Shown here: piece after piece, positions 33,603 to 43,270 of the stretch
Numbering within the stretch: the stretch's first letter is position 1
How the letters are laid out: every line of letters starts with the position of its first letter
DNA from: Burkholderia pyrrocinia
GTDB lineage: Bacteria > Pseudomonadota > Gammaproteobacteria > Burkholderiales > Burkholderiaceae
Assembly: GCF_003330765.1 (NCBI RefSeq)
Contig: NZ_CP024903.1
Location: 3,100,001-3,164,000 of the forward strand
Length of the DNA stretch: 64,000 bases
Direction of reading: 5' to 3'
Program-made: the position numbers and the translations under genes
Notes under the pieces: model-generated
The model's database searches: none
The model's input: only the letters and a program-made list of their open reading frames with translations
Told to the model about the DNA's origin: nothing

Positions 33603-34753
33603 CCTTGAGTTTGCTGCGGGTTGGCAGCCTGCGGGCGCATGGCGCGAATCTTCTCGAGCAACTCCTCGGTCGGGCGGACGATATTGTTTCGATCGTTGAA
33701 ATGAGGAATCACGTAGCGCCCCACCATTTCGATCGTCGACATGATCTGCTCGTGCGGTACCGAGTCGATATGCAGCAGCACCTCGTCGATTCCGAGCTTC
33801 TCGTATTGCTCCAACTGACGGATGACGGTATCGGGGCTTCCGCACACCGTGGTGGCGGATTCGTTCAGGAGGTAGTCCCAATCTTCGGCGGCGCGTTGCA
33901 TCGCAGGCACGCTTTCGGCCATGTACGCGTAGTTGTCCGCGAGTTTGGCGAGCCGCGGATAGGCATCGGTCGAGATGCGCGCATAGTTCATGATCGCGCG
34001 GGCGTAAATGTCCTTCGCTTCCTGGTCGGTCTTGCCGATACCGATGAAGATCGGCATGCCGGCACGCGGCTTGTGCAACGGTCCGGTCTCATCGCGCTTC
34101 CAGCTCTTCCAGTAGGTGTCCAGCAGACCCTTCTGTTTTTCCCATCCCTGATAAATCGCATGACTCATCACCGCGAGGCCTTCCGATCCAGCCCAAGCAT
34201 GGCTGTTCGCGCTGGTGGCGGCAACGCCGAGCACGGGATACGGTTTTTGCAACGGCTTCGGCACGAGTGACCGGGGCGGCACCTGGTAATACTTCCCTTC
34301 GAAGGTGAAAACGTCCTCACGCATCGCTTTGCGCAACAGCGCCATACCCTCTTCCATTTGCGGAAGGGTTTCCTCGGGCGATACGTTGAACGCGCGCATG
34401 GCGATCGTCGTGTTGGCGCGACCGCAATACATCTCCATCCGGCCGTCGGAGAGGATGTCGGTGGCCGCCAGCCGTTCCGCGGTACGCAGTGCGTGATTGA
34501 TGGCCTTCGGCATCAACGCCACGGCAGGACGAAGCTTGATTCGCGAAGTGACGGCCGCGAGATAACCAAAGACCACTTCAGGCGCCGAACTCGACACTCC
34601 GCCAAGCGCAAAGTGCTGCTCCGACAAAGCAACAAAGTCGAAACCCATTTGCTCGGCGAACAGTGCTTCGCGAACCAGCTCGCGAAGCCTGTTCGAGTAG
34701 CTATGCCCGACCTGCGTCTCCTGCTCGGACCAAAAACCAAATTTCAATGGCAT
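33599..34753 (-). CDS. Luciferase-like flavin-dependent monooxygenase
   Basis: A 384-residue LLM-class TIM-barrel enzyme that uses reduced FMN and O2. It starts MPLKFGFWSEQETQVGHSYS; the ATG at 34753 has AAGGAAA 5 bases upstream. Family features include AEQMGFDFVALSEQHFALGG, TSRIKLRPAVALMP, ILSDGRMEMYCGRANT (flavin phosphate region) and VCGSPDTVIRQLEQYEKLGI near the C-terminus. The flavin reductase at 30227 is the probable electron donor. It heads the operon monooxygenase, hydratase, ligase. The substrate is unknown; relatives oxidise alkanes, sulfonates, heterocycles or chelates. Confidence 0.88.
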   Translation of the reverse strand: MPLKFGFWSEQETQVGHSYSNRLRELVREALFAEQMGFDFVALSEQHFALGGVSSSAPEVVFGYLAAVTSRIKLRPAVALMPKAINHALRTAERLAATDILSDGRMEMYCGRANTTIAMRAFNVSPEETLPQMEEGMALLRKAMREDVFTFEGKYYQVPPRSLVPKPLQKPYPVLGVAATSANSHAWAGSEGLAVMSHAIYQGWEKQKGLLDTYWKSWKRDETGPLHKPRAGMPIFIGIGKTDQEAKDIYARAIMNYARISTDAYPRLAKLADNYAYMAESVPAMQRAAEDWDYLLNESATTVCGSPDTVIRQLEQYEKLGIDEVLLHIDSVPHEQIMSTIEMVGRYVIPHFNDRNNIVRPTEELLEKIRAMRPQAANPQQTQG

Positions 34754-34885
34754 TTTCTTTTCCTTGACAGTCGTAATTTGAAAATTCACCGCGTGGGCGA
34801 ACTGTTTCCGAGGTTCGGGTCACTGTCATGCCGTTGAACCATGAACATTGCCCTTGCGCTTGATTTCGGAACGTCTCGTCGATAG

Positions 34886-34905
34886 TCGATAGGACTACCT
34901 ATCGA
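34886..34905. promoter_or_regulatory. Perfect 8-bp palindrome upstream of the monooxygenase
   Basis: TCGATAGG (34886-34893) and CCTATCGA (34898-34905) around ACTA, about 130 bp before the monooxygenase start and within the 290 bp gap that separates it from the amidohydrolase gene. It has no U-tract on either strand, which makes an operator more likely than a terminator. Confidence 0.45.
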
Positions 34906-35043
34906 TCCGCCTGCCGCTTCGGCCTTGATCTCTCATTTGTTTCGGTGAATAAATATTGCCGCATATCCCGCAGCATTTTTTATTCTTTTCATGCCGCGAC
35001 CTTGCCGATACCGGCAGATCATGCCGCTGGCGTTCCGCCATTT

Positions 35044-35823
35044 TTACGCCGATGATTCGGCCGCAAATGCCGACGCGAGAAGTCTGGCCGTCGCACGCAG
35101 ACAGGCCTCGCCAATCTCGCGTGATGATCCTCGTGCATCGCCGAGCACGCCGTTTCGGGAGATGGACGCCACGCCTTCCTTCCACATCCGGTTCAATTGC
35201 TCGGTCGTCATGACGCCCACATGGCCTGCCGTGAGTTGAGCGAGTCGAACACTGTCGGGATGAAGGTGGATCATGAGGGAGGTTTCGGCGATGTCGGCGT
35301 GCCCGCCCACGGATTCCGGATCGCCGCCGGCTTCCTCGACCGCCAGCCGCCATTCACGCAGCCACGCCTGATGATTCGTATAGGCAAGCACCTGCACGTC
35401 CGGCCCGACAGCCTGTCGCAATCCCGGCAACATCGCATGAAGGGTATTGAAGTTGCCGACATGCGCCGAGAACAGGTAGATGCGCTTGAATCCGTGTGTT
35501 GCGAGGCTCACGCAGTAATCGTGGCAGAGTGCGGCATACGTGTGCTCCTGCAACGAGATCGTGCCCGGGAAGGCCATGTGGTGCTTCGAGCATCCTGCTT
35601 GTATCGTCGGTGCGATCAGGGTTCGCCCCAGCAACGTGGCGACTTCCACCGCTAGCGCGTCAGCATGATCGGCATCCATGCTCAGCGGCAGATGGGGGCC
35701 GTGCTGCTCGATTGCGCCGCAAGGAATGATGACACGATCGAACTGCGTGTCCAATGCGGCCGTCACGTCCTCATACGTCATGCGCGCGAGATGCAGCGTT
35801 TCCGGTAGTTGGCGATTGCCCAC
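35044..35823 (-). CDS. Creatininase-family amidohydrolase
   Basis: A 259-residue metal-dependent hydrolase of the creatininase superfamily, which opens cyclic amides or splits C-N bonds. Metal ligands appear in PCGAIEQHGPHLPLSMDADH (Glu, His, Asp) and GGHADIAETSLMI (His, Glu). The usual NGHGGN loop is SAHVGNFNTL here, keeping the His and Asn. GTG start at 35823 with AAGAAGGA upstream. It sits 2 bp after a hydratase gene, so they form one operon. In this setting it may hydrolyse a ring-opened or N-formyl intermediate; creatinine itself is unlikely. Confidence 0.85.
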   Translation of the reverse strand: MGNRQLPETLHLARMTYEDVTAALDTQFDRVIIPCGAIEQHGPHLPLSMDADHADALAVEVATLLGRTLIAPTIQAGCSKHHMAFPGTISLQEHTYAALCHDYCVSLATHGFKRIYLFSAHVGNFNTLHAMLPGLRQAVGPDVQVLAYTNHQAWLREWRLAVEEAGGDPESVGGHADIAETSLMIHLHPDSVRLAQLTAGHVGVMTTEQLNRMWKEGVASISRNGVLGDARGSSREIGEACLRATARLLASAFAAESSA

Positions 35824-35825
35824 GA

Positions 35826-36590
35826 TCAGTCCTTCTTGTTGCGGTTCAGAAACCTGGATCTTGCGTCCGCGGTCTTCGCGTTACCGAGATATCCACGCAG
35901 GTCATCGAGCGTCATCTGCAGCAGAGCTGCGTCGTTCATCCGTGGACTCTCGCGCAGCGTTCTCTTGATGGCGGCGAAGAGTTGGCGATCTTTGGCGCAA
36001 AGCTCGCGGCATTTGGCCAGCGCGTCTCGCAGCGTCTCATCGCGCGCGGATATCGTGTCCACCGCGCCTATCTCGAGCGCTTCTCCGGCAGTGATCAGTT
36101 CGCCGGAAAAAAGCAGCGAACGCGCGGCACGTTGACCCAGCAGGGCCGATGCGTGGCGCATGCCTTTCGCCGCGGGCAGCAAGCCGTGATTGATCTCGGG
36201 AAATCCCAGCCGGGATTCAGCGGACGCGACGACGTAATCCGCATGCAGCACCATTTCGAATCCGGCGCCCACTGCATAGCCGTTGACCGCGCACACGAGC
36301 GGGCTCGGATACTGCTCGAGTTGCGCCAGGAACGCGTGGAACGCTTCCATGCGCGACAGCGCGAGATCATGGTCCGCCACTTCATTGATATCGCCGCCGG
36401 CACAAAAGAACTTCTCTCCCGCCCCGGTGAGCACGATGCCGGGTGGCACGTCTTGTTGAGCGAGGTCGCGGAAAATGGAAATCAATGCGGTGATGAGCGG
36501 TTCGCTCAGCGCGTTCGCCGGTGGCCGGTTGATCGTCAGCCGCACAATGTCCGCGTCGACGTATGTGCAAATCAATTCGTCGGTTTTCAT
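35826..36590 (-). CDS. Enoyl-CoA hydratase/isomerase, second copy
   Basis: A 254-residue crotonase-fold protein: INRPPANALSEPLI, AGEKFFCAGGDINEVADHD (oxyanion hole 1), VNGYAVGAGFEMVLHADYVV (oxyanion hole 2) and SRLGFPEINHGLLPAAKGMR with Glu-Ile-Asn at the acid/base position. It differs substantially from the copy at 32802, so the two probably act on different intermediates. It is first in its operon and divergent from the AraC gene at 36782 with 191 bp between them. Confidence 0.9.
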   Translation of the reverse strand: MKTDELICTYVDADIVRLTINRPPANALSEPLITALISIFRDLAQQDVPPGIVLTGAGEKFFCAGGDINEVADHDLALSRMEAFHAFLAQLEQYPSPLVCAVNGYAVGAGFEMVLHADYVVASAESRLGFPEINHGLLPAAKGMRHASALLGQRAARSLLFSGELITAGEALEIGAVDTISARDETLRDALAKCRELCAKDRQLFAAIKRTLRESPRMNDAALLQMTLDDLRGYLGNAKTADARSRFLNRNKKD

Positions 36591-36781
36591 ACCTGATGTC
36601 TCGTCATTTTTGATCGGGTCAGTGTAGGTCCAGCCGGGCCAAATTTAATTTTGATTTGTCGACGCCATCGTTGATTCGGCGGATTAAAATCGCGTCAGTC
36701 GGATGGCCCACCGTATGTTGCGCCGAGCGCGACGACACATGAATTCACCGAGGCCGGGCAAGCGCAGAAAGCGAGTGAACC

Positions 36782-37630
36782 GTGGAACCTGAAACTCCGG
36801 AAATCCGTATGTCCGCTTCGCGAGGCATGACAGACCAGGTGAAGATCAACTATCAACCGTTCGATCCGGACTTAGTCGATTTGCCGGTCATTTCCGTTCT
36901 TCTGGAGACGATTGGAAAAGAGGATGAGCTGCCGATGCACGTTCATCGCAAGGGGCAAATGGTCGTCGCATTGAGCGGGTCGGTCATGTGCCGATCACCG
37001 AGCGGATGGTGGATCGTCCCGCCCAACGGGGCGGTGTGGATTCCGGGTGGCATTCCTCACAGCAATCATGCTTCCGATTTCGCCAAGCTGTACGTCATCT
37101 TCATTCCACCGGACGAAGCCGGTCTGCCCACCGACTGCCGCAGCTTTACGATCACGCCACTCATCCGCGAGCTGATCCGTTCGCTGGCCCGATTCCCACC
37201 CGACTATCCGAAGGACGGCCCGGTAGGTCGGCTCGCCAGAGTATTGCTGGATCAGCTTGCGCTGCTGGCGCCCGACGACGTCTTTCTCCCAATCTCCGAC
37301 AATCCCCGGCTTCAACAGATCGCCTCGGCGTTGCTCGACAACCCCGCCGACCGCAGCACGATCGCGGAATGGGGGCGCCGATATGCGATGAGCGAACGTA
37401 CGCTCGCGCGGCTGGTACGCAGCGAAACCGGCATGACCTTCGGGCGCTGGCGCGAGCGTCTGCATATCATCATTGCGCTTCAACGATTGTCGGCAGGCGC
37501 GTCGGTTCACGCCGTAGCGCTCGAGCTCGGTTATGAAGGTCCGAATTCGTTCATCACCATGTTCAAGAAGACCATGGGACGAAGTCCCGGCAGATTTCGA
37601 GTGGACAAGAAGGAGGCTTCGTCGCGTTGA
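36782..37630 (+). CDS. AraC-family regulator (cupin plus HTH), copy 1
   Basis: A 282-residue regulator with an N-terminal cupin (MHVHRKGQMVVALSGSVMCR, WWIVPPNGAVWIPGGIPHSN) and a C-terminal double helix-turn-helix (WGRRYAMSERTLARLVRSET and VALELGYEGPNSFITMFKKT). GTG at 36782 gives the longest form; ATGs at 36809 and 36827 are alternatives and none has a strong ribosome binding site. It is divergent from the hydratase-amidohydrolase operon and is the obvious candidate to activate it. It is closely similar in layout to the AraC gene at 47798. Confidence 0.88.
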   Translation: MEPETPEIRMSASRGMTDQVKINYQPFDPDLVDLPVISVLLETIGKEDELPMHVHRKGQMVVALSGSVMCRSPSGWWIVPPNGAVWIPGGIPHSNHASDFAKLYVIFIPPDEAGLPTDCRSFTITPLIRELIRSLARFPPDYPKDGPVGRLARVLLDQLALLAPDDVFLPISDNPRLQQIASALLDNPADRSTIAEWGRRYAMSERTLARLVRSETGMTFGRWRERLHIIIALQRLSAGASVHAVALELGYEGPNSFITMFKKTMGRSPGRFRVDKKEASSR

Positions 37631-37667
37631 TCGAAACACGGCGGCTGGCGCTACGCCGCCGCCTCTT

Positions 37668-39305
37668 TCACAGCTGGCGCGCTCGCTCCCGCAAGTTGAA
37701 CTTCTGGATCTTGCCGGTCGCAGTCTTCGGCAGTGGCGAGAACACAATGGTCTTGGGCACCTTGAAATGTGCCAGCCGCTCGCGGCAAAACGCGATGATG
37801 TCCGCTTCGGTCACGACCGAATCGTCTTTGAGCGTGATGAAAGCGCAAGGTGTCTCGCCCCACTTGTCGTCGGGACGCGCGACGATTGCCGCCTCCAGAA
37901 CAGCGGGATGGGAATACAGTATGTCCTCGATCTCGATCGACGAAATGTTTTCGCCTCCCGAGATGATGATGTCCTTCGAGCGATCCTTGATTTCCAGGTA
38001 GCCATCGGGATGCCATACCCCGAGATCGCCCGTATGAAACCACCCGCCGGAAAATGTCTCCACTGTGGCGCTCGGATTCTTCAGGTAGCCCTTCATGACG
38101 TTGTTGCCGCGCAGGAATACCTCGCCGAGCGTTTGCCCGTCTTTTGGAACGGGCTCCAGCGTATCCGGGTTTGCCACCATCACTGCCTCGAGAACAGGGC
38201 CGCGTACACCCTGGCGGGCCTTGAGTCGCGCTTTCGCATCGAGATCGAGCGCATTCCACGACTCGCGCCATACGCATTGCACGACCGGCCCATAAGACTC
38301 GGTCAACCCATAGGCATGTGTCACCTCCCAGCCCATGCGCTCCATGCCGGCGATCACCGAAGCCGGCGGTGGCGCACCGCCGGTCATGACCTTGACTCCG
38401 TGACGAATGCCCGCCTTCAGCTCCGGCGCGGCGTTATTGATCATGTTCAACACCACGGACGCGGCACAAAAATGCGTGACCGCCTCGGTGCGGATGGCGG
38501 TGAGAATCTTCTCGGCCCGCGTATGGCGTAGGAAGACACTGGTGCCGGCCACCAACGCCATGGTCCAGGGAAAGCACCAACCATTGCAATGAAACATCGG
38601 TAAGGTCCACAAATAGGTCGTGTCCTCGTCCAGATGCCACGATAGTGCATTCGACACGGCGTTCAGATATGCGCCGCGATGGTGATACACCACGCCTTTT
38701 GGATTGCCCGTCGTGCCCGATGTGTAGTTTAGCGAAATGGCCTGCCATTCGTCTTCCGGCATCGCGAGAGAGAATTCAGTGTGCATGGCCTCATGCAGCA
38801 ACGCTTCGTAGTCTTTTTCGCCGAGCAGATCACCTTCTCCACACTGAGGATCGTCGATGTCGATGACCTGAATGACGCGACCAAGACGTGCCAGAGCTTT
38901 CTTCACCGTCGGGGAGAATTCGCGGTCGGTGATTAGCAGCTTCGCGTCGCCGTGGTCGAGAATGAAAGCGATCGTGTCGGCATCGAGCCGTGTGTTGATG
39001 GTATTCAGTACGGCGCCGCAAAGCGGTACACCGAAATGCGCCTCGAACAGTTCCGGCGTATTGGCCGCGATCATCGCCACCGTATCGCCGTTGCCAATGC
39101 CGCGCCCGCGCAGCGCACCGGCGAGCAGCCGGCAACGTCGATAGGTTTCGGCCCAGTCGCGGCGAATCGTGCCATGCACGATGGCCGTGCGCACCGGCCA
39201 GACAGACGCGGCGCGTTCGAGAAACGTCAGCGGCGACAAGGCAACGAAGTTCGCCCGGTCTCGCTCGAGTCCGATCGTATAAGGATTGTCCGCCGGTGTT
39301 TTCAT
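37668..39305 (-). CDS. Acyl-CoA ligase (AMP-forming), second type
   Basis: A 545-residue ligase of the medium-chain/DmdB-like type. P-loop LNYTSGTTGNPKGVVYHHRG, a WTLPMFHCNGWCFPWTM segment typical of this subgroup, THAYGLTESYGPVVQCVW, WFHTGDLGVWHPDGYLEIKD, RSKDIIISGGENISS, and the catalytic Lys in PLPKTATGKIQKFNLRE. It is convergent with the AraC gene (37 bp apart) and preceded by a 200 bp gap, so it may have its own promoter. A different acid from that of the first ligase is likely. Confidence 0.92.
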   Translation of the reverse strand: MKTPADNPYTIGLERDRANFVALSPLTFLERAASVWPVRTAIVHGTIRRDWAETYRRCRLLAGALRGRGIGNGDTVAMIAANTPELFEAHFGVPLCGAVLNTINTRLDADTIAFILDHGDAKLLITDREFSPTVKKALARLGRVIQVIDIDDPQCGEGDLLGEKDYEALLHEAMHTEFSLAMPEDEWQAISLNYTSGTTGNPKGVVYHHRGAYLNAVSNALSWHLDEDTTYLWTLPMFHCNGWCFPWTMALVAGTSVFLRHTRAEKILTAIRTEAVTHFCAASVVLNMINNAAPELKAGIRHGVKVMTGGAPPPASVIAGMERMGWEVTHAYGLTESYGPVVQCVWRESWNALDLDAKARLKARQGVRGPVLEAVMVANPDTLEPVPKDGQTLGEVFLRGNNVMKGYLKNPSATVETFSGGWFHTGDLGVWHPDGYLEIKDRSKDIIISGGENISSIEIEDILYSHPAVLEAAIVARPDDKWGETPCAFITLKDDSVVTEADIIAFCRERLAHFKVPKTIVFSPLPKTATGKIQKFNLRERARQL

Positions 39306-39508
39306 GCGGGCCGCCTCGCGGCTATGGCACTCGCGCGCGCGCCGAAGATGCCGAGGTTCTCCACGTGTCTCATCTCTCCTCCACCAGTTGCTCTTATGGT
39401 CACGAAACGCTCTGCAATGAGCGACACGACTTCATCCGGAAAAAACCACCATGACTCGAACGGGAGAACCCGATTTTTTCATCAGCACGGTGGCACGACT
39501 GGATGGCG

Positions 39509-40657
39509 TCAAACTTCCTGATAGTCGTGGATACGCTCTATTTTTCTTTGCTCCACCACGTTCAAGCCGTAGCCCTCTAGGCCCACGATCGTTCTTTCAT
39601 GATTGGAGAGCAGGATCATGTTCTTCACGCCGAGTTCGGTGAGGATTTGCGCGCCTATTCCGTAATCACGCAGTTCCGGCTCGGCAGGCTTGGGGTGCAT
39701 CATGGAACGCACACGTTCGGACACGGCCGTGAGGCGCGACTCGCGGATCACCACGATGACGCCGCGGCTCTCACCCGCCAGCAAACGCGCGGCGCCGCGT
39801 AGAGACGCGAGGTGGTGACCGCCGATGACGTCGTTCATGGTATCCATCGCGTGCATGCGCACGAGAACAGGGTCGGCTCCCCGTAGATCGCCCATGACGA
39901 AGGCGATATGCTCGACCTGATCGACCTGGTTCCGGTAGACCACGATCCGCCAATGCCTGCCATTCGGCTCGGTAAAGCTCCCGTGTTCAACGGCCTCCAC
40001 GAGCCTTTCCGTTCGTCGGCGGTACGCGATGAGATCGGCGATCGTGCCCAGCTTCAGTTGATGCCGCCGTGAAAAGGCGATGAGATCCGGCAGCCTCGCC
40101 ATGGTGCCGTCGTCGTTCATGATTTCGCAGATTGCACCGGCTGGCGCGAGCCCGGCCAGACGGGCGATATCTACCGCCGCCTCGGTATGACCCGCGCGCA
40201 CGAGCGTGCCGCCGTCGCGCGCCATGAGCGGAAAGACATGCCCGGGAGAAACGAGCTCGTCGGGGCCCGTTTCCGGATTGACCGCAATCGAAATCGTGCG
40301 GGAACGGTCGGCCGCCGAGATGCCCGTACTCACACCGTCACGCGCCTCGATCGACACCGTGAAGGCCGTCTCGTGCCGCGAGCCGTTGATTCGACTCATT
40401 AGATGCAAGCCCAGCGATTCGCAGCGCGAGCGTGTCATCGCGAGGCAGATCAAGCCACGCGCATGCGTCGCCATGAAGTTGACGGCGTCAGGCGTGGCGA
40501 ATTGCGCGGGAATGATAAGGTCGCCTTCGTTTTCGCGATCCTCGTCGTCGACCAGAATGAACATGCGCCCGGCGCGCGCTTCTTCGATAATCTCCGACGC
40601 CGTTGCGATGTCGGCGCGCGAATCCACCGGCAGCCGGGCGGACGTTGCGTTACTCAT
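39509..40657 (-). CDS. DHBP synthase (RibB) with degenerate GCH II half
   Basis: A 382-residue RibBA-shaped protein. The N-terminal 3,4-dihydroxy-2-butanone-4-phosphate synthase domain is intact: DDEDRENEGDLIIPA, ATHARGLICLAM, RAGHTEAAVDIARLAG and CEIMNDDGTMAR. In the C-terminal GTP cyclohydrolase II domain the zinc site is lost: where CLTGD and RCDCG are expected it reads HAMDTMNDVIGGHH, with none of the three Cys. RDYGIGAQILTELGV and GLEGYGLNVVE remain as scaffold. It should therefore make only the butanone precursor of riboflavin. A spare RibB inside a flavin-monooxygenase cluster suggests extra flavin supply. GAGGTG lies 6 bases before the ATG. Confidence 0.9.
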   Translation of the reverse strand: MSNATSARLPVDSRADIATASEIIEEARAGRMFILVDDEDRENEGDLIIPAQFATPDAVNFMATHARGLICLAMTRSRCESLGLHLMSRINGSRHETAFTVSIEARDGVSTGISAADRSRTISIAVNPETGPDELVSPGHVFPLMARDGGTLVRAGHTEAAVDIARLAGLAPAGAICEIMNDDGTMARLPDLIAFSRRHQLKLGTIADLIAYRRRTERLVEAVEHGSFTEPNGRHWRIVVYRNQVDQVEHIAFVMGDLRGADPVLVRMHAMDTMNDVIGGHHLASLRGAARLLAGESRGVIVVIRESRLTAVSERVRSMMHPKPAEPELRDYGIGAQILTELGVKNMILLSNHERTIVGLEGYGLNVVEQRKIERIHDYQEV

Positions 40658-40679
40658 GAGAACACCTCACGCGATGTGA

Positions 40680-41189
40680 TCACGACGCCTGCGCCAGGCC
40701 GTGAATCTGGATAGGCCGTGTCTTGTCGATAGGAAGCGTCGTCTTGTTGGCAAGCCGTTTCAGGACGACGTTCGAGCGAACGCTGGCCACACCGGGAAGC
40801 AACGTCAGTTTATGTGTGATGATGTGTTCGAGTTCGACGAGATCCCTGGCCACCACCCGCAGCAGATAGTCGGTTTGCCCGGTCATCATGAAGCAGTCCA
40901 TGACTTCGGTGATGCCTCTCACCGTGTCGGCGAAACTCTCTCGCGCCTGCATGCCCTGCCGCTCCAGACCGATTTCGACGATGGCCATGACGCCCAGGCC
41001 GAGCAGGGACGCATTGAGCACGGCGACGCGCCGGCTGATTACACCGAGACGCTCCAGATTTCTGACTCTCACGAGACAGGGAGAGGGCGATAGGTTGACT
41101 CGAGCCGCCAGTTCGAGGTTCGTCAAACTTGAGTCCTCCTGAAGTTCACTCAGGATGCTAAGGTCTATCCTGTCCAGCGCAACGTTCAT
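40680..41189 (-). CDS. Lrp/AsnC family transcriptional regulator
   Basis: A 169-residue regulator: HTH DRIDLSILSELQEDSSLTNL and ARVNLSPSPCLVRVRNLERL, then an RAM ligand domain (MAIVEIGLERQGMQARESFA, CFMMTGQTDYLLRVVARDLV, LLPGVASVRSNVVLKRL). The family senses amino acids or related acids. It lies between the RibB paralogue (22 bp downstream in the same direction) and the E3 gene, so it and ribB probably share a transcript. Confidence 0.9.
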   Translation of the reverse strand: MNVALDRIDLSILSELQEDSSLTNLELAARVNLSPSPCLVRVRNLERLGVISRRVAVLNASLLGLGVMAIVEIGLERQGMQARESFADTVRGITEVMDCFMMTGQTDYLLRVVARDLVELEHIITHKLTLLPGVASVRSNVVLKRLANKTTLPIDKTRPIQIHGLAQAS

Positions 41190-41436
41190 GGCCTGGGTCT
41201 CCTCTTTGCATAAGGCTCCGGTGCCCTGAGGTTCGAACGCTCGCTTTCGAGCAGAACATCGATTTCCGCTCCAGCACGCAATCGAACAACATCACCTGAT
41301 GAACGAGTTTATGCCAGCCGGCTCCGTGGAAAATTCCGATAAAAAGTCGAGTTATCACCAAAAACGGACATTCTCGGTACACCCTCGGGAAAACCCGCTA
41401 TTCGTCATACTTTCGACACGTAAGTCGAGATGACGA

Positions 41437-43176
41437 TCAGGCCTTTCTCAGCGGCGGCAAGTCGGTACAGACACCTTCGTACAACTCGGCGGCCATGCCA
41501 ACCGATTCGCCGAGCGTCGGGTGCGGATGGATCGTCTTGCCGATGTCTTCCGCGTCCGCGCCCATCTCGACGGCGAGGCATACTTCGCTGATCAGGTCGC
41601 CCGCGTTCAGGCCGACGATCGCGCCGCCGATCACGCGATGGGTTTCCTCGTCGAAGATCAGCTTCGTGAAGCCTTCGTCGCGGCCGTTCGCGATTGCGCG
41701 GCCCGAAGCGGCCCACGGGAACACGGCCTTGCCGTACTTGATGCCTTCGGCCTTGCACTGGTCTTCCGTCTTGCCGGCCCACGCCACTTCCGGATCGGTG
41801 TACGCCACCGACGGAATCTGCAGTGCATCGAAGTACGCCTTCTCGCCGTGCGCGGCTTCCGCTGCGACGTGGCCTTCATGCACGGCCTTGTGCGCGAGCA
41901 TCGGCTGGCCGACGATATCGCCGATCGCGAAGATGTGCGGGACATTCGTACGCATCTGCTTGTCGACGTCGATGAAACCGCGATCCGTGACCGCGACGCC
42001 AGCCTTGTCGGCACCTATCTTCTTGCCGTTCGGGCTGCGGCCCACCGCGACGAGCACGAGGTCGTAGCGCTGCGCTTCCGCCGGCGCCTTCTCGCCCTCG
42101 AACTTCACGTAGATGCCGTCTTCCTTCGCTTCCGCGCCGACCGTCTTGGTCTTCAGCATCACGTTGCCGAAGCGCTTCGCGTTGTACTTTTCCCAGACCT
42201 TCACGAGATCGCGGTCCGCGCCCATCATCAGGCCGTCCATCATTTCGACGACGTCGATCTCGGCGCCGAGCGTCGCGTACACCGTCGCCATTTCGAGGCC
42301 GATGATGCCGCCGCCGATCACGAGCATGCGCTTCGGCAGTTGGCGCAGTTCGAGCGCGCCCGTCGAATCGACGACACGCGGGTCTTCCGGCATGAACGGC
42401 AGCTTCACGGCCTGCGAGCCCGCGGCGATGATCGCCTGCTTGAACTTGACGACCTTCTTGCCGTTTTCGCCCTGCACTTCCATGTGGAACGGGTCGACGA
42501 ACGCGCCGACGCCGGTGACCACCTCGACCTTGCGCGCCTTCGCCATGCCGGCGAGGCCCGTCGTCAGCTTCTTGACGACGCCGCCCTTGAAGTCGCGCAG
42601 CTTGTCGAGATCGACTTCCGGCTTGCCGAACGAGATGCCGTGCGACGCGAGCGCCGCGGCTTCGTCGATGACGAGCGCCGTGTGCAGCAGCGCCTTCGAC
42701 GGGATGCAGCCCACGTTCAGGCACACGCCGCCGAGCGTCGAGTAGCGTTCGACCAGCACCGTCTTCATGCCGAGATCGGCTGCGCGGAACGCGGCCGAGT
42801 AGCCGCCGGGGCCGGCGCCGAGCACGAGCATGTCGCACTCGATATCTGCGTTACCGGAGAAGCTGCCGGCTTGCCGCGTGGCTGACGCGTTCTCCGGTAC
42901 CTGGACCGAAGCGACCACCAATGAACTCACGGCAGCCGATTCGCGAACGTCTTCAAGAAGCGCGATCAACGTGCCTTCAGACACGAGATCGCCAACCCGG
43001 ACGCTCAATTCCTTGACGATGCCAGAGACCGGGCTTGGTACATCCATGGTCGCCTTGTCGGATTCGAGCGTAATCAGGGATTGTTCTTTCTCGACACGAT
43101 CACCGACCTTCACGGCGATTTCGATGACGGGGACTTCCTTGTAATCGCCGATATCCGGCACCTCGATCGCTGTCAT
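41437..43176 (-). CDS. lpdA: Dihydrolipoyl dehydrogenase with lipoyl domain (E3)
   Basis: A 579-residue E3 of the pyruvate dehydrogenase complex. An N-terminal lipoyl domain (VPDIGDYKEVPVIEIAVKVG, lipoyl Lys in ESDKATMDVPSP) is joined by a linker to the flavoprotein. That part has LGAGPGGYSAAFRAADLG for FAD, the redox disulfide in GGVCLNVGCIPSKALL, the NAD site VIGGGIIGLEMATVYATLG, and the catalytic HPHPTLGES at the C-terminus. A lipoyl-bearing E3 is common in beta-proteobacterial PDH. It is last in the E1-E2-E3 set, 94 bp after aceF. Confidence 0.94.
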   Translation of the reverse strand: MTAIEVPDIGDYKEVPVIEIAVKVGDRVEKEQSLITLESDKATMDVPSPVSGIVKELSVRVGDLVSEGTLIALLEDVRESAAVSSLVVASVQVPENASATRQAGSFSGNADIECDMLVLGAGPGGYSAAFRAADLGMKTVLVERYSTLGGVCLNVGCIPSKALLHTALVIDEAAALASHGISFGKPEVDLDKLRDFKGGVVKKLTTGLAGMAKARKVEVVTGVGAFVDPFHMEVQGENGKKVVKFKQAIIAAGSQAVKLPFMPEDPRVVDSTGALELRQLPKRMLVIGGGIIGLEMATVYATLGAEIDVVEMMDGLMMGADRDLVKVWEKYNAKRFGNVMLKTKTVGAEAKEDGIYVKFEGEKAPAEAQRYDLVLVAVGRSPNGKKIGADKAGVAVTDRGFIDVDKQMRTNVPHIFAIGDIVGQPMLAHKAVHEGHVAAEAAHGEKAYFDALQIPSVAYTDPEVAWAGKTEDQCKAEGIKYGKAVFPWAASGRAIANGRDEGFTKLIFDEETHRVIGGAIVGLNAGDLISEVCLAVEMGADAEDIGKTIHPHPTLGESVGMAAELYEGVCTDLPPLRKA

Positions 43177-43270
43177 GCTTATGAAAACCCTTGTTGTGTT
43201 GCCCACACATGTCTGTTCACGCAGAAAGAAGCTTGATCGCCGCTTCGTGCAGAAGCGTCCGCCGGCTTCA

